Shown piece after piece: positions 20,979-33,816 of a DNA stretch of 64,000 nucleotides. Source of the DNA: Zasmidium citrigriseum. Lineage: Eukaryota; Ascomycota; Dothideomycetes; Mycosphaerellales; Mycosphaerellaceae. The stretch is taken from the NCBI GenBank assembly GCA_002786025.1, contig NHNW01000063.1, positions 1 to 64,000 of the forward strand, in the 5' to 3' direction. Position 1 is the stretch's first letter, and each line of letters opens with the position of its first letter. Below the pieces are notes generated by a model that saw nothing but the letters and a program-made list of their open reading frames with translations, did no database searches and was not told where the DNA came from. Position numbers and translations under genes: made by a program.

Positions 20979-22241
20979 ATGTCTGGATCCGAGGAGGGCG
21001 CTGCTGTGCCTGCTGGGCAGAAGTCGTCATGGGGAGGCTTCATCAAAGTGAGCATGACAGACTTGGATACTTTGAGGGTGGATGTATTGACCGTAATGTA
21101 GCAACTGGCCTCGTTCAATGGCGACCTGTCCACCATGACGGCGCCTGCGTGGATCCTCTCGACCCAATCCCTTACCGAGTTCTCCTCATACTGGTCCGAA
21201 ATGCCTCGTCACCTCGTTGCGCCGGCAAAAGAGAAGGATCCCCAGAAGAGAGCCATGCTGGTATTGAAGTGGTTCTTGAGCACACTGAAGCAGCAATACG
21301 CCAGCCGAAATGAAAAGCTTGGAAGCGAGAAGAAGCCATTGAATCCATTCCTTGGCGAGCTGTTCTTGGGCAGATGGGACGACGAGGCAGGCGAGACGCA
21401 ACTGGTCAGCGAGCAGGTGTCGCATCATCCACCGGTCACGGCATACAGCATCTGGAACCAGAAGCATGGTGTGAGACTTCAGGGCTACAACGCGCAGAAA
21501 GCTAGCTTCGGACGCACGATTAATGTACGCCAAGTCGGACACGCCATCCTCCATATTGATGAGTTTGATGAGGACTACCTGATCACTCTGCCCAGTCTTC
21601 ATATCGAAGGCCTTATTACCGGAGCGCCATATGTCGAGCTCAACAAGTCGAGCTACATTGTTTCCTCCTCTGGATACACTTCGAGAATCGACTACTCTGG
21701 CGCTGGATGGGTTTCGGGCAAGAAGAACACTTTGGCTGCGACGATGTTCCCACACGGCAAAGAGAAGAGCAAGAGCGATGTTCTGTACAAGGCAGACGGC
21801 AGCTGGACCGACCAATTCACGATCAAGGATGCTAAGGGCAATGTCGTAGAGACCTACAATGCCAAGAAAGAGCCCAAGACCGATCTCAAGGTAGCAGACA
21901 TCAAAGAACAAGATCCACTGGAATCACGGCGAGCGTGGAAGAAGGTGGCGGATGCCATTCTCAAAGCCGACATGAACACTACATCGGTGGAGAAAAGCAA
22001 GATCGAGGAACACCAGCGTGCTTTGCGAAAGAAAGAGCAGAAAGAGGGCCGAGACTGGGAAAGGATATTCTTCACCAAAGTCGACAAACTCCCCATCTTC
22101 GATAAGCTCGTCCGGGAGGTGCCCAACGGCGGCTTGGAGAAAGAGCAGACCGGTGGCATCTGGGTCTTTGATCAAGAGAAGTCGAAGAATGCCAAGCCGC
22201 CTTTCAGTCCTCTCAGCGAGGAGATCAAGGATGGGTGGTAG
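20979..22241 (+). CDS. Oxysterol-binding protein, Kes1/Osh4 type
   Basis: Exons 20979-21047 and 21102-22241 (54-bp intron, GTGAGC…TAG) give 402 residues. The protein is a lipid-exchange protein that moves sterol and phosphatidylinositol 4-phosphate between membranes. It consists of a lone ORD (OSBP-related domain) with no PH, ankyrin or FFAT part, which is the Kes1/Osh4 layout; yeast Osh4 is 434 residues. The signature EQVSHHPP is at about residue 126. The N-terminal lid is SSWGGFIKQLASFNGDLS, split exactly by the intron, and NPFLGELF-G follows. The C-terminal part is Lys/Glu-rich. The first exon codes only 23 residues, and the start is fixed by the lid match. Confidence 0.93.
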
Positions 22242-22805
22242 AGCAGGTTAACATGAGACGAGCATTTGACGGCCGAACATGGAGCGACTGACCGAACGCC
22301 GCTAAAGGGTAGTGGCACTGTACGTTAGAGGCGATGAGGGTGGGCGAGCATGATACCAAGTACACGAGTCAGAGCAAGGAATACCTGTTGCTGTCGATTG
22401 ATGGGATAGATAGCTGTCAATAAGGACAGGATTCTTCGCCTCGATGTTCCAGTATTTCAAGTTTCCTTGCTAGTACTTTTGCCTCCTGCGAGCAACGTCA
22501 ACCCTTGTCGGCGGTCACTTGTTTGTTCCAGGATCGATACTTTGTTGATAGCAGTATCACATGTTGCAGCATTGTAGGAGTATATCGATCTAAAGTGAAG
22601 TCGAATTTAGGAGGGCTGTCACGTGAAAGGAGCTGCAAGACGGCTCCTTCCCGCTTGGCGCAGGAAGTGAGAAGAGCAACGTCCATCTTTCGCAGTGCTG
22701 CAGCAACGCCAGCAACGATTCCTTCACTCACCAGCACACCTTCCTAATCGACCATCCCGACTCACCTCCGACGGACGCGGCTGCCCCAATGTTCGCGCCG
22801 TATCG
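22242..22805. other. Intergenic region upstream of the Not1 gene
   Basis: About 560 bp between same-strand genes. A pyrimidine/Ser-codon-rich stretch near 22690-22800 is open in frame with Not1 but has no ATG ahead of 22806, so I treat it as 5' leader. No other gene is seen. Confidence 0.4.
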
Positions 22806-25800
22806 ATGAGCCACCCCTTCTCCTCCTCCCCATCCCCGAGCCCCGCTAGCAGCACCAGAGGCACGAGATCACAACAAGCTGCCAGGAACAGCTCCAACGA
22901 CCAGCCAGGATTACGTCGCAGCGGACTGACGCCCATTACTACCACCCACCCTATCCATACCGCTGTCGCCGCCGCTCACCGCAGCGCCCAATCGCCCACT
23001 GGTGCCAGCAGCGCCAACTACACCTCTGTCGCAGCAAATCGCCAGATCGCCAGCCGACAGTCCTCGACCTCGTCCCAGAGCTCGTTCGTTTCACCGTCCG
23101 GCTCAGTAGGCCCCTTCCCTTCAGGCAGTCGTTCGCGCAACGCCACCGCCGCCGGGAGTCCGCGCCTTGCAGCGTCCCTCGCGAGCTTGTCGTCTGTGGG
23201 TGCTGGAAGCGCAGGGGGAGGCATCTCGCGCCTGGCACGACACTCGCCCTCGCTCTCGCTGTCCAACAGCGCCGGATCGCCGGCATCGCCGACTGCCAGC
23301 GGCTCGTCCAGCCAACTGAACAGTCTGGTCATCACTCAGTTAAATATTCTCCTGAGCACCATCAAGGAGGATTCCGACCGAGCAAAGTGGGAGACGCAGG
23401 CGGAGAAGATCAGACGACTGGTCAATGACAGCAGCATGGAAGTCTTCACCACCTATTTCAGACGGCTGCTCCAGGGCAATGCGTCCGCAATCTTTCCCGG
23501 CGCGCCACGTGCGCCGGCGGGGCAGGAGAACGCTGGGAGCTATCAAATGCTGTTAGAAGAGATGCAGAAACTGCCCAAGGACCCTCAGCAGGCAGACAAG
23601 ATCGCGCAGTCCCTCGACACATCCGAAGGCGACCTGTTCCGCGATTTCGATCTCGCGACATTTGTGGAGCATTTTCGACTGGATCCGATTTCGAAGACGG
23701 CATTGGTCCTCGCGTGCAGGACAGTGAGCAAGGCAGATCTGCGTTCCAAAGGTGAGAGATTGAGATGATGCGCCTTCCCGTTCCCGCCCCGCCATCCGCG
23801 AATGTTTGCATGTGCACTGCAGTTGCCAAGACTAACATCTTCCTCCTCACTTACAGCCGACGCAATCTTAACCGCCAACAACATCTCCAATTTCTTCAAC
23901 AACCTCGCCAACCCTCAAATCACCGAACCCGATAGCGAACCATCACCTCTCGTCCTCGCATCCATCGTCGAGCACTTCATCCAGGATCCCCCACAAAGCT
24001 GGGGAGAAGAGCAGCGCGACAGCCTTTTCTACGCCATCCGACTGCGATACAACAACCTGCGAACGCGGGTGCCGCCCGCCATCGAGGCAGCCATGGTGCT
24101 GGACGAGCTCTTATCTGGCCCAGACTCTCGTCTCGTGAGCCTCTTGCAGCGGACAGGACCACGTAGCACGTCCAGTCTGGATGCATGCAAGCAGGCACTA
24201 AGCGGCGTCGAGAATCGCGACTTCACCTACCTGAGCGTCGCGTGCGCCCTTCTGTACACCGTGATTGCAGGCGGAGGCGAGATCTACGATGCTCAAATAC
24301 TTGTGGAGGGCATTAGACAGCACCGCGCCGGACGAGCCATAGACTGGACGGATGTCGTGCAAGGATTCGACAGGGAACATCTGAGGGTATCAAAGAAGCA
24401 GTTCTTGGCACTTTACAATGCCCTGCTGCCATTGTCGGTCGAGTATGCCAACTTCGACATCCAGGCATTGTGGGGCGGCCAATGGCAACACCAAGAGACA
24501 CAACTCAGCTTCGTGGTGGCTTTCCTGCAGACTACGCCGGACGAGCTGGATGTGACGAGGATACCAAACCTCAGACAAGCCTTCGACTTAGCGGACTTCG
24601 CCACAGCCTCAGACAGCGTGCGTGCATTCGCCGAGCAGGCCATCAAGCATCCACTGGTATCGCGAGACGCAACAGAGGCGCTGTTCACGATGATATTTAG
24701 GTCACAAGATGCCTATAATCTAGCGCAGCACCTCGGGATTCCAGACAGTGTCATCAACCAAAACATGACCATCTTTGTCTGTGCGGCCTCTGCAGTCCCC
24801 AAGCCCTGGGCGCCATTGCAAGACCAGGCACTGAAGCAGCTGTTCTATCCCTTCCTGACGAAAATGCACGAAAACTACGACTTCGTCATGCACGCCGTCT
24901 GGCAGCACGACAAGCAGTGGACTGCTAGCAGAATGGTCGAGTTCTATGGACAGGACCAAATGCTCCTACCATTCATCTTCGAGCACGGGAAAGAGCATGG
25001 TTGGCTCGAGCTGTTGTTTGGTATCACCAATCAAATGGCTGTCGACCTTGTGACGTACGCGTTTGGCAAGGGAGAAGGCGATCTGGAACAATGGGCCTCA
25101 CAGCACATCTCCATCATGGGTCCACCTCAATTTGCCGGAGCATGTGCGGAATTTCTTAAGCGGAAGATGGACGACGAAGCCAAGGTGCAGCGAGAGGGAA
25201 CAGCACCGTCAACAGCACCTCTCACCATCAAGACTTTACACGCCTTGCTTCTGCTCATTGTCGACAACGCCCCGGAAGACTCGATGGGACCGCTTTACAG
25301 ACAGTGCCTGCAACTATATCCCCGGCTCTTCAACTACGGACAGGACGAAAAGCGGGATGCCATCATCGATGCGAATGGACTTGGTCCCAATGGTCAACAG
25401 CGACATAGTCTACCGGACGAGGCCACCAAGGACATGGAAGAGAAGTACAAGGAGATGTACGGCGGTTCTACCAATCCGGACAACCTCGTAACCGAGCTCA
25501 ATCGACTCAAAGTTTCGGAAGATCCTGCCGAGCAAGACCTCTTCGCCGCCATGCTGTTCGGGCTATTCGAGGAGTACAACTGCTTCGGCGAGTATCCTAA
25601 CGAGGCGCTGGCCACTACTGCTGTCCTCTTTGGTGGCTTGGTTTCATACCACGTGCTTCACGGTATTGCGGAACAAGCTGCTATCTTCATGATCTTCGAA
25701 GCAGTGTCTGAGTACGGTCCCGATGATCCTATGTACAGATTCGGACTGCAAGCACTCATTCACGTACTTCCTCGACTGAAGGAATGGCCGCACTTGGCGC

Positions 25801-28800
25801 AACGCATTCTGCAGACGCCGAGCCTGCAAGGAACCCAGGCCATTGCAGCTGCCGAGAGTGCATTGAAAGACGCGCCTCCACAGGATGCCCTCACTCTCAA
25901 CGGAGATGGCCTGAACGGCATCACGAATGGCGTGGTCGACGATGATATTCTTGCCGTCACGCAGCCACCAGCCTTTACTGCTATTCAGGTTGATTCTCCA
26001 CTTCGAGAGGACTTCTATGAGGACCCAGACGAGGATACGTCCGACAAAGTCATGTTCGTTCTCAACAATATCTCTAAGAGAAACTTGGAAGAGAAGTTTA
26101 AGGAGATCGATGGTGCACTCGAAGAGAGATATCATCAATGGTTCGCGCATTACCTTGTGGAGGAACTGGCCAAGTCTCAACCCAACTTCCAGTCTCTCTA
26201 CCTGAACGTCTTGGAAAAGTTCAACAAGAAGATGCTGTGGGCTGAAGTCCTTCGTGAGACGTACGCCAGCTGTCAGAAGATGTTGAACGCGCAGTCTACC
26301 ATGGAGAACCAACACGAACGTACCACTCTCAAGAACTTGGCTGTCTGGCTCGGATCGATCACGCTCGCCCGGAACCAGCCCATCCTGCACCGCAACCTTT
26401 CGTTCAAAGACCTGCTACTGGAAGGCTATGATACCCAGCGCTTGTTGGTGGCCATTCCGTTTGCCTGCAAGACACTTTCGCAAGCGGCCCACTCGAAGGT
26501 GTTTAGGCCGCCAAATCCGTGGATACTGGAATTGCTCGGGTTGATGAGTGAGCTTTACCACTTCATGGACCTCAAGCTGAACATGAAGTTCGAAATCGAG
26601 ATGCTCTGTCGGGAGTTCCAGGTCGAGATTAAGAACGTTCAGGCTGCCGATATCATTCGCTCGAGACCTCTCCTTCCCGAACAAGGCATGCTGCAGAACT
26701 ACGTACCAGATGGCGGACCAAGTGCCTTCGAGGACATTGCGCTCATGGGCTTGTCGAAGCGTGGGCCAAATGAGCGATTCTCGCCTGAGGCCGTGATCCA
26801 AGCCGTGCCTGACATGGGAAGCATGCTTCAGATCCCTCAGGCCGTGGGCAGCATCTCGCAACAGCAGCTGCGTAACATCTTCGTCAACGCCGCTCAACAA
26901 GCCATCTTTGAGATAATCGCTCCTGTGGTTGAGAGATCCGTGACAATAGCAGCGATTTCCACTGCTGAGCTCATCCAAAAGGACTTTATCACAGAAGGCG
27001 ACGAGGCGAGGGTGCGAAACTCGGCTCATACCATGGTCAAGTCTCTCTCTGGTAGCCTAGCGCTGGTCACCTGCAAGGAGCCTCTCCGCATGAGCATAAC
27101 AAACAACATCCGCATTCTTGCCCGCAACTTGACGGAGCAGCTTCCAGAGGGTCAGATTCTCATGTTTGTCAACGACAACATCGACACTGTGTGCAGTCTC
27201 GTCGAGGGCGCCGCTGAAGACCACTCCTTGGCCGAGATCGATCTGCAGCTCGAGCAGGCAATGAGCGAGCGCAGGTTGCACAATGAGCAGAGACCGAATG
27301 AGCCGTTTGCCCAGACTCCAGTCAGCCGGTGGGCAACCCTCATACCCGAGCCTTACCGACAAGATCAGAATGGCCTCAACAGACAACAGCTCAGCTTGTA
27401 TGAGGAGTTTGGCCGACAAGCTCGCATCACACCTGCAGCTCATGCGAACAACGTCTCGCAGGATAGCAATCGCCAATTACCAGACGTTCTCTCAGAAGGT
27501 GGTTACCTACCCAGTCTGCCAACGCCAGCAGAGGCTCCTGCGATGCCTCGCCCGACTCAACAGCAACGCCTCCCTGGCATGGCGGCCCAAGGCCAACATC
27601 AAGTCAATGGCTACATCGACCATACTTCTTTGGGCCAGCGGATCGTCGAGCTCATCGAAGAACTCCAGCAGACATCCCGAGAAGCCAAGGAAGAGCACAT
27701 CAGCGAGATTGGCGAGGGTGCCGCGATCCGCCGTGTGTATGGTCAGCTGGTCCACATCATCGAGAGCACACCACAGCAGGATACGCTTGCTCTGTTGTCA
27801 GGCCAGCAGTGTCTGCAGGTGATCTACCAGACTGCGCAGAAGCGCCTGGAGGTCGAGGTATTCGTGCGATTGCTTATGCAGCTTTGCAGAATGTCTGTGC
27901 CTGCCGGCAGACACCTCACGATGCAGCTCGCAACATCGGACGACGACCGCATGTTCAACGCGACGGCTGCTGTATCTCTGGTCAACGAAGGGCTTATCGA
28001 CCTGCAACAGATCGACAGCCAGATCTGCAGAGCTATCAAGCAGCGACGCTTGGCAGTACTGCCGTTCTTGAAGGACATCTTGGAGGAGCTTCTGCTGGGC
28101 GAGACACCAATCTCCTTCCGTGCCGACTTTGTTCTCACATACGAAGCACTCGCATACTGGCTGCAAGAAGACCCAAGCCTCGAGCTTGGAAGGGAGATCA
28201 TGTCCAAGCTTCAGCTGCCTGTCAGTCAAATCAACGGCATGCCAAGCCCAGAGGCCGAGACCAACAAGACCGATCAGTTGGAGTACATCTTCGAGGAGTG
28301 GGTCAGGCTCCAGAGGAAGGACCTCCCAGAGCACTCACATCTTGCCTTTGTGCAACAGCTTCATGCCAAGCGCATCATCTCCGATCCGCAAGAAGCCATG
28401 ATGTTCTTCAGAGCCGCCACAGACATGTCGTACAGTGAGTTCGAGCGGATCAGCAGCATCCCGTACGGCACACAGAGCCAGGCATTCATTCACGTCGACT
28501 CGCTTGCGAAGCTGATTGTGCTCATGGTGCTCAACCAAAGCCCCGTCGATGGCGAGACACAAGCAAGCAAGCCGGCAAAATCACTGGAGGCCATTCTTCG
28601 ACTGATTATTCTCACGATGTCGGATCACCACAACAAGCAATGGGACCGCTTCAACCCACGCGTGTACTTCCGACTGTTCTCATCGATGCTCTGCGAGTTC
28701 CACGACCGCCGCCAACAGCTCACGCCGCAGCAACACCAGAGCATCCACAAGGTCTTTGCTCAGGCACTTCTTGTATTGCAGCCGCGCTACTTCCCTGGCT

Positions 28801-29810
28801 TCCAGTTCGCCTGGCTTGCTCTGTTGGGCCACCGGCTCCTTATTCCAGCCTGCTTGGCTGGAGTCGGGCGCACCAACGGCAATTGGGATATGTACGCGAG
28901 ACTGTTCACTGCTCTCTTCCAGACTTTGACGGATATGCTCTCGATACCGGACTCGCCGCCTCCAGTGCAAGACTACTACCGCGGAGTGATGCGTTTCTTC
29001 ACCATGCTTCACCACGACTATCCAGAGTTCCTGATCGAGAACCACATGCAACTGAACGCCAGCATTCCAGTGCAGTGCTTGCAGCTACAGAATATCGTCA
29101 ACAGCGCCGCCGGGCGAGCCGTGTTCAACGACCAGCCAGATCCTTTTACGCCAGGATTGAAGATCAACAGACTCGAACAAGTGCGCCAAGCACCGGCCGT
29201 GCATTCTGACGTCGGCAATGTCCTGGTCGAGGCTGGCGTGAAGGGCATCGTCGAGCACGTGTGCAATGGCAGCGACTTGAGCGAGCAAGACTTCGGTTAT
29301 CTCCTGTCCGCCATCGATCGTGAGGATGGCCAAATCAGCCCAATCCTGCACAATGCACTCGTCCTATCCATTGGCATGCAGGCGACATCGGCCTCTTCGG
29401 TCTTCTCCTCTGGAGCGGCGCCAGCGCGCCTTCTCGAGCGTCTCCTCCGAGACAGCCGTCCACAGGCCCGATTCCATCTCATCTCAGCCATGGTCAATCA
29501 AGTGCGCTACGTCAATGCTCATACTCACTACTTCTCGACAGCACTGCAGCACATGTTCAGTGTGGGGTCGCAGCAGATGCAGGAACAGATCATGCGCGTT
29601 TTGTGCGAGCGTTTGATGGTGCCGAGACCGCACCCATGGGGCCTGATTGTCATCATGCTGGAGCTGGTCAAGAACCAGACTTATGATATCTGGAGTTTGC
29701 CATGGATGAAGACGGCGCCGCAGGTCGAGAGCATGCTGACGAATCTGGCGCAGAGTCAGGAGCACCGGCTTACGAGGAGCCCGATGGGGGCGATGGGGGC
29801 GATGATGTAG
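22806..29810 (+). CDS. NOT1: CCR4-NOT complex scaffold subunit Not1
   Basis: Exons 22806-23751 and 23857-29810 (105-bp intron) give 2299 residues, a usual length for fungal Not1. It is the scaffold of the CCR4-NOT deadenylase, which shortens mRNA poly(A) tails and acts in the cytoplasm and nucleus. Residues 1-200 are Ser/Ala/Thr-rich and look disordered. An N-terminal HEAT region follows to ~900. The MIF4G (Caf1-docking) domain ends near 1240 with RPPNPWILELLGLMSEL and LKLNMKFEIEMLC. The Caf40-binding module (DUF3819) is at ~1328-1410. The NOT1 C-terminal domain, which holds the Not2/Not3/5 module, is at ~1825-2280 (FAWLALLGHRLLIPACL near 1960; HPWGLIVIMLELVKN near 2240). The protein ends in a short GAMGAMM tail. 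The start is the first ATG in frame. Confidence 0.95.
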
Positions 29811-30753
29811 GACTGAGGTACACGACACCCTGCTGCGGAAGATACTTCCGATTCTTAACGATGGCACTCTCTTCCTCACCATAATAACTCTATTCCGTTC
29901 GCTCGACAGGAGGCGTTGGACAAGGACCAGGCCACGACATCACGAGGAATCCAAAAGTTTACCCCAGCGACTGGCGTTCTTTGATTTGGGAGGTTGGAAG
30001 GATCGAACGAAATGAAGCGAGCGGCAGGATGTACTACATGTGACTTTCTCTTTTGACCTGCATTTGGACGGAGTGGGTGTTTCAGGCCGATGTCTGTCTA
30101 GATGACGGGCGTGAGAACTTCTCTTGGGGATGATGTGATATGTGTAGTGTAGAATAGAGCATAGGGTTGTGTGAATGCATGAGTGGAGTCAACATTTTGC
30201 AAGTTGAGTTTCTTTTGATTATGGATACTATGAATAGGGCAATAGTTGAGTGTTTGGTAGTCCAGTTGATGCCATGAGGTTCTGGGTTCGGCATGAGAGG
30301 CTTAGAGCATAGGGGCCTTTAGGGCATCTTCAGCATGCTCGAATGCTCATGCAAGCGCCTCAAGGCTGTAGCCAGGATGCTCATTGATCGTGGTGGTAAT
30401 TGTTGTTCCACTGCCGTTCGGCGATGCCGTGTAGAGTGTTCAGAACTTCCGTGGTTGAGAGGACATGGTTTGTGGTCGTCGTAATGTTGGTTGGTTGTTC
30501 ATCTTCGACAGTTCTGCCAGGTGTTTCAGTCGAAGAACTGTGGCCATTTTCTGGAATGTGTTGCTTCCGTGGTTGTGGTTGTGGCTTTTTGATCCAGTGC
30601 TTCCGGTGAGTCATCGTGAAGCCTCTTCGTCAGAGTTCGCTGTTCTCTTCGAAATTCGTGTGTGCCGTGCCAATGGATGCCTGTTGCATCTATTTTCTGG
30701 TCGATGAATTCCGTGAGAAACTGTTGTGTTATCTTTGGTTCACACTCCAACCC
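29811..30753. other. Intergenic region between convergent genes
   Basis: 940 bp between the 3' ends of Not1 (+) and the PWWP-like gene (-). It should contain both terminators and 3' untranslated regions. The frames seen on both strands are short and mirror each other, and I find no gene. Confidence 0.4.
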
Positions 30754-32341
30754 TCATATCCCCCCCGTCTCCAAGTCCTCCTCAACCTTTCCAAGCACAG
30801 TCCTCCTCAACTCCCGATGATCCTTCATGAGCCTCTGTAACTGTTGACTATCACTCCTCGCCAGGTCCCAGAACTGATTGGCAACGCAGTCAACGATCCA
30901 GTCATGAACCCATCTCTCCGCTTTCGTATTTCCCTTGCCAATCCGAAGCCTGCCGACAATCTTCGCAAGGATGAGGATGGCGTTCGTCGGCAACGGGTGC
31001 ATAGCCCAGAGCTTATCTTTGATATGCTCCTCGAGCTCCTCATGCTGAATCTTGCCCGCGGTGAGGAAGGCGTAGCCGAGAGTTTGGGCGTGCGCGGTCT
31101 TTTCGTTTCTGGTGAGAAGTTTCGGATAGTGGGGTTCCATCTTGCCGATGTGGAAGTACTCGTAGAGACGCTCGAAGTCGGATTCACTGAGTTGTTGGTT
31201 GACCGCGACCGGGTCGCTGCGGAGATCGACGACGTAGTCTTCGCCCTGCATGGATTGGCGCTCGAGGAGGTAGTTGCAGGCCATGAGAGAGGCTATGGGG
31301 ACGATGACGCCTCTGGGGTTGTCGCCGACGAGGATGCGGCACATGTCCGGGCTGGAAACTGTTAGTATTCTTGAGGAAAAAGTACGATGGTTTGGAGAGC
31401 TTACCCCATCTCCGGTGGAACGAATGGTGGTGGGCCGTTGTCACGACGTGCGGCCTTCCGTGGGCGACGCTCTTCACGGAAGACGTCGTCGCTTGGATTC
31501 GACACGAAGAGCATGTTTTCGCTATCACCATTGCCCTCGTATTCTTCGCTAGGTTCTTCGCCACCATCATTGTCGAATAGGTGAGCATATGCTGCACCAA
31601 ATAGGTTGCTTGAGGGCTTCTTGCCGGACGACTTCGGCGTCAGGTACTGTCGGGCATCCATGCTCATCCGTTTCTGCTTGCGGCGTTCACGCTGCCTCTG
31701 AATCTTGTCGTAGCGAGAAGAAGAGCTACTGCTGTCGTCAGATCGCTTTCGCTTCGGCGTGGAGTTGATGCGCTGCTGAATCTCTTGCGCATTCATCTTG
31801 GCTTCGACCCTGCGAGCCTCAGATTTGTTTCTGATATAGTTGTGCCAAAACTCGGGACTCTCGAAATGCATCGCGTCCTGTCTGAATGCAGCCCGCCTCT
31901 GCTTCTCGACTTTCGTTGAGTCGTCGTCTTCCGATACGATGTCAGGCTGGTCGAATGGCTGGACACCCTTGAGGTAGTCGAAGTTGGGGTTGAACTCGCG
32001 GAGCATGTCGTTCAGCACCCAGATACTGTGAATCCGTCGGTCAGTCTCACTTCATCTTTCACTTGATCAAGCTTCACTCACTATCGGTGCCTTCCGAGAA
32101 GAATGGCAGGTAGCTCGTGCTCCCCTCGACGGCTTGCTAAGAAGCCCTCTGGCAGTCCGTCTGTGCCGCAGAGCACCACCGGCCAGAGAGCTCCGTTGTA
32201 GGTGTAGACCCAGGTGCTGCCAACGTCCTTTGCTGCGTTTCGTCCTGTGAGAGCGTGAATCGGGAAAGCGATGTCATCGCCAACGCGGAGGATTGGAGAA
32301 GATGAGAAGCCTGATGCCATGTTCGTTGGACTGGAACTCAT
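30754..32341 (-). CDS. PWWP-like domain protein, uncharacterised
   Basis: Exons 32341-32082, 32025-31405 and 31351-30754 (introns 56 and 53 bp) give 492 residues. Residues ~20-100 resemble a PWWP domain, a chromatin reader fold: VGDDIAFP, WVYTYNGALWPVVLC, then ELPAILLGRHRYIWV and an acidic/aromatic helix. The middle (~180-280) is highly charged, with a possible nuclear localisation signal in TPKRKR and RQRERRKQKR and a run of six serines. The C-terminal part (~295-480) is predicted helical, including DFERLYEYFHIGKMEPHYP, and I cannot assign it. The likely location is nuclear. The start is the first ATG after an in-frame stretch that lacks ATG. An additional upstream exon is possible but not supported. 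It is divergent from SEC11. Confidence 0.72.
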
Positions 32342-33148
32342 TCTGAGCCAGCTGTTTGCGTCTTCAGCTTCCTTTTCCTCGAACTCAGTGAAGGCTGTCC
32401 TCAAGATGTTAGGATTTGCTCTCAATGGCCTTCAGTGGTAGGAAGGATTGTGTCAGTATCATCAAATCGGGGAGCTCGATATCGTGCCCGCAGTGCTGTG
32501 ACAGTTGAAGATGAAGCCTGCTGTTGATGCAGAAAAGAGATGTTGTCGTGAGAAGAAGGGTTCAAAGGTTGAGACGAGATGTCTAGCCTTGCGTAGAAGG
32601 AAGGAGCGTGGAAAGTGAGTGTGCACGTGTCGACATGTGAGCAAGGATCAGTGCCAGTGCGTCCGTCAAAGCCGTACGACCGGATATGATGATCTCTGGC
32701 AGTACCCATCGTGGCTATCAAGACAGTGCTCTACGACTGCCATCAAGAAGATTTTGTCCAATATGTTCGTGAAGGATACAGCGGCCTTTTGAACGTAGAG
32801 AGCGGACTACCCTCGTCGAGAAAAGTGAACTGCCGGCTGCCATTTGAGCACCAGTACTGCGTTGCGCCAAGACCATAGATGTGCGCCGTTGCGAATGCCA
32901 TGCTAAAGGAGAAGCATGTGAAAGTCATGAGAGAAATGGAACCAAGTGAAGTGAAGTCCCGCAAAAGCTCCAATAAAGTTTCAAGCTTTCAGAAGGAGCG
33001 GAGATTTCTAGGGCTTCGGCAAGCTCAGCCGAGCGAACATCTGGCTTCACCAGCTCCAACATCGAAACCACATCGCAACAACCCAACAACTCCAAAAGTC
33101 CACGAGGACGACACCAGAATCACCGGACATCACCACAACACCGCAACC
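32342..33148. other. Divergent promoter region
   Basis: About 800 bp between the PWWP-like gene (-) and SEC11 (+), which must carry both promoters. A CT-rich leader on the minus strand lies about 32430-32600. A CA/AC-rich leader precedes the SEC11 ATG (33060-33148). No gene is seen. Confidence 0.4.
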
Positions 33149-33742
33149 ATGCTCTCCGCCCTCTCCTCAATGCAACCCCGGCAACTCGCCGCCCAAATCC
33201 TCAACTTCGCCCTCGTCCTCAGCACCGCCTTCATGCTCTGGAAAGGCCTCTCCGTCTTCACAAACTCCTCCTCGCCCATCGTCGTCGTCCTCTCGGGCTC
33301 AATGGAACCCGCTTTCCAACGAGGAGACCTGCTGTTTTTGTGGAATCGCGGTGCGGAGACGCAGTTGGGCGAGGTGGTGGTGTATAATGTGAGGGGGAAG
33401 GACATTCCGATTGTGCATCGGGTTATTAGACGGTTTGGGGGTGGGGAGGGGTGAGTGTTGTCTATATGCTTGTTGGTGGGGAGAGGGTGGGTGCTGATGT
33501 TTGTGGTATACAGGGGCGAACCGCTACAGTTACTCACGAAAGGCGACAACAACGCAGCCGACGACACGGAACTCTACGCCAAAGACCAGAATTTCCTCGA
33601 CAGGAGCAAAGACGTGGTAGGAAGCGTGGTGGGCTACGTGCCATTCGTGGGATACGTCACGATCCTCCTCAGCGAGTACCCATGGCTCAAGACAGCCATG
33701 TTGGTCTTCATGGCTCTGACGGTGGTGTTACAACGAGAGTGA
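33149..33742 (+). CDS. SEC11: Signal peptidase complex catalytic subunit Sec11
   Basis: Exons 33149-33450 and 33514-33742 (63-bp intron, GTGAGT…CAG) give 176 residues, close to yeast Sec11 (167). It is the endoplasmic-reticulum membrane protease that cuts signal peptides from secretory proteins. It has a single N-terminal membrane segment (~20-38), then the catalytic block [12 protein letters not shown] with the nucleophile Ser51, GDLLFLWN, and the second block IPIVHRVI with His90. The late block [12 protein letters not shown] supplies the conserved Asp region, and [17 protein letters not shown] closes the protein with a hydrophobic stretch. It is a normal housekeeping gene. Confidence 0.95.
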
Positions 33743-33816
33743 TACTCTTCCAAAAGAACGATATCTTGTTATTTGCGATTGACGCTACATACTTCTCAAG
33801 CGCGGCGTTTGGTGTT

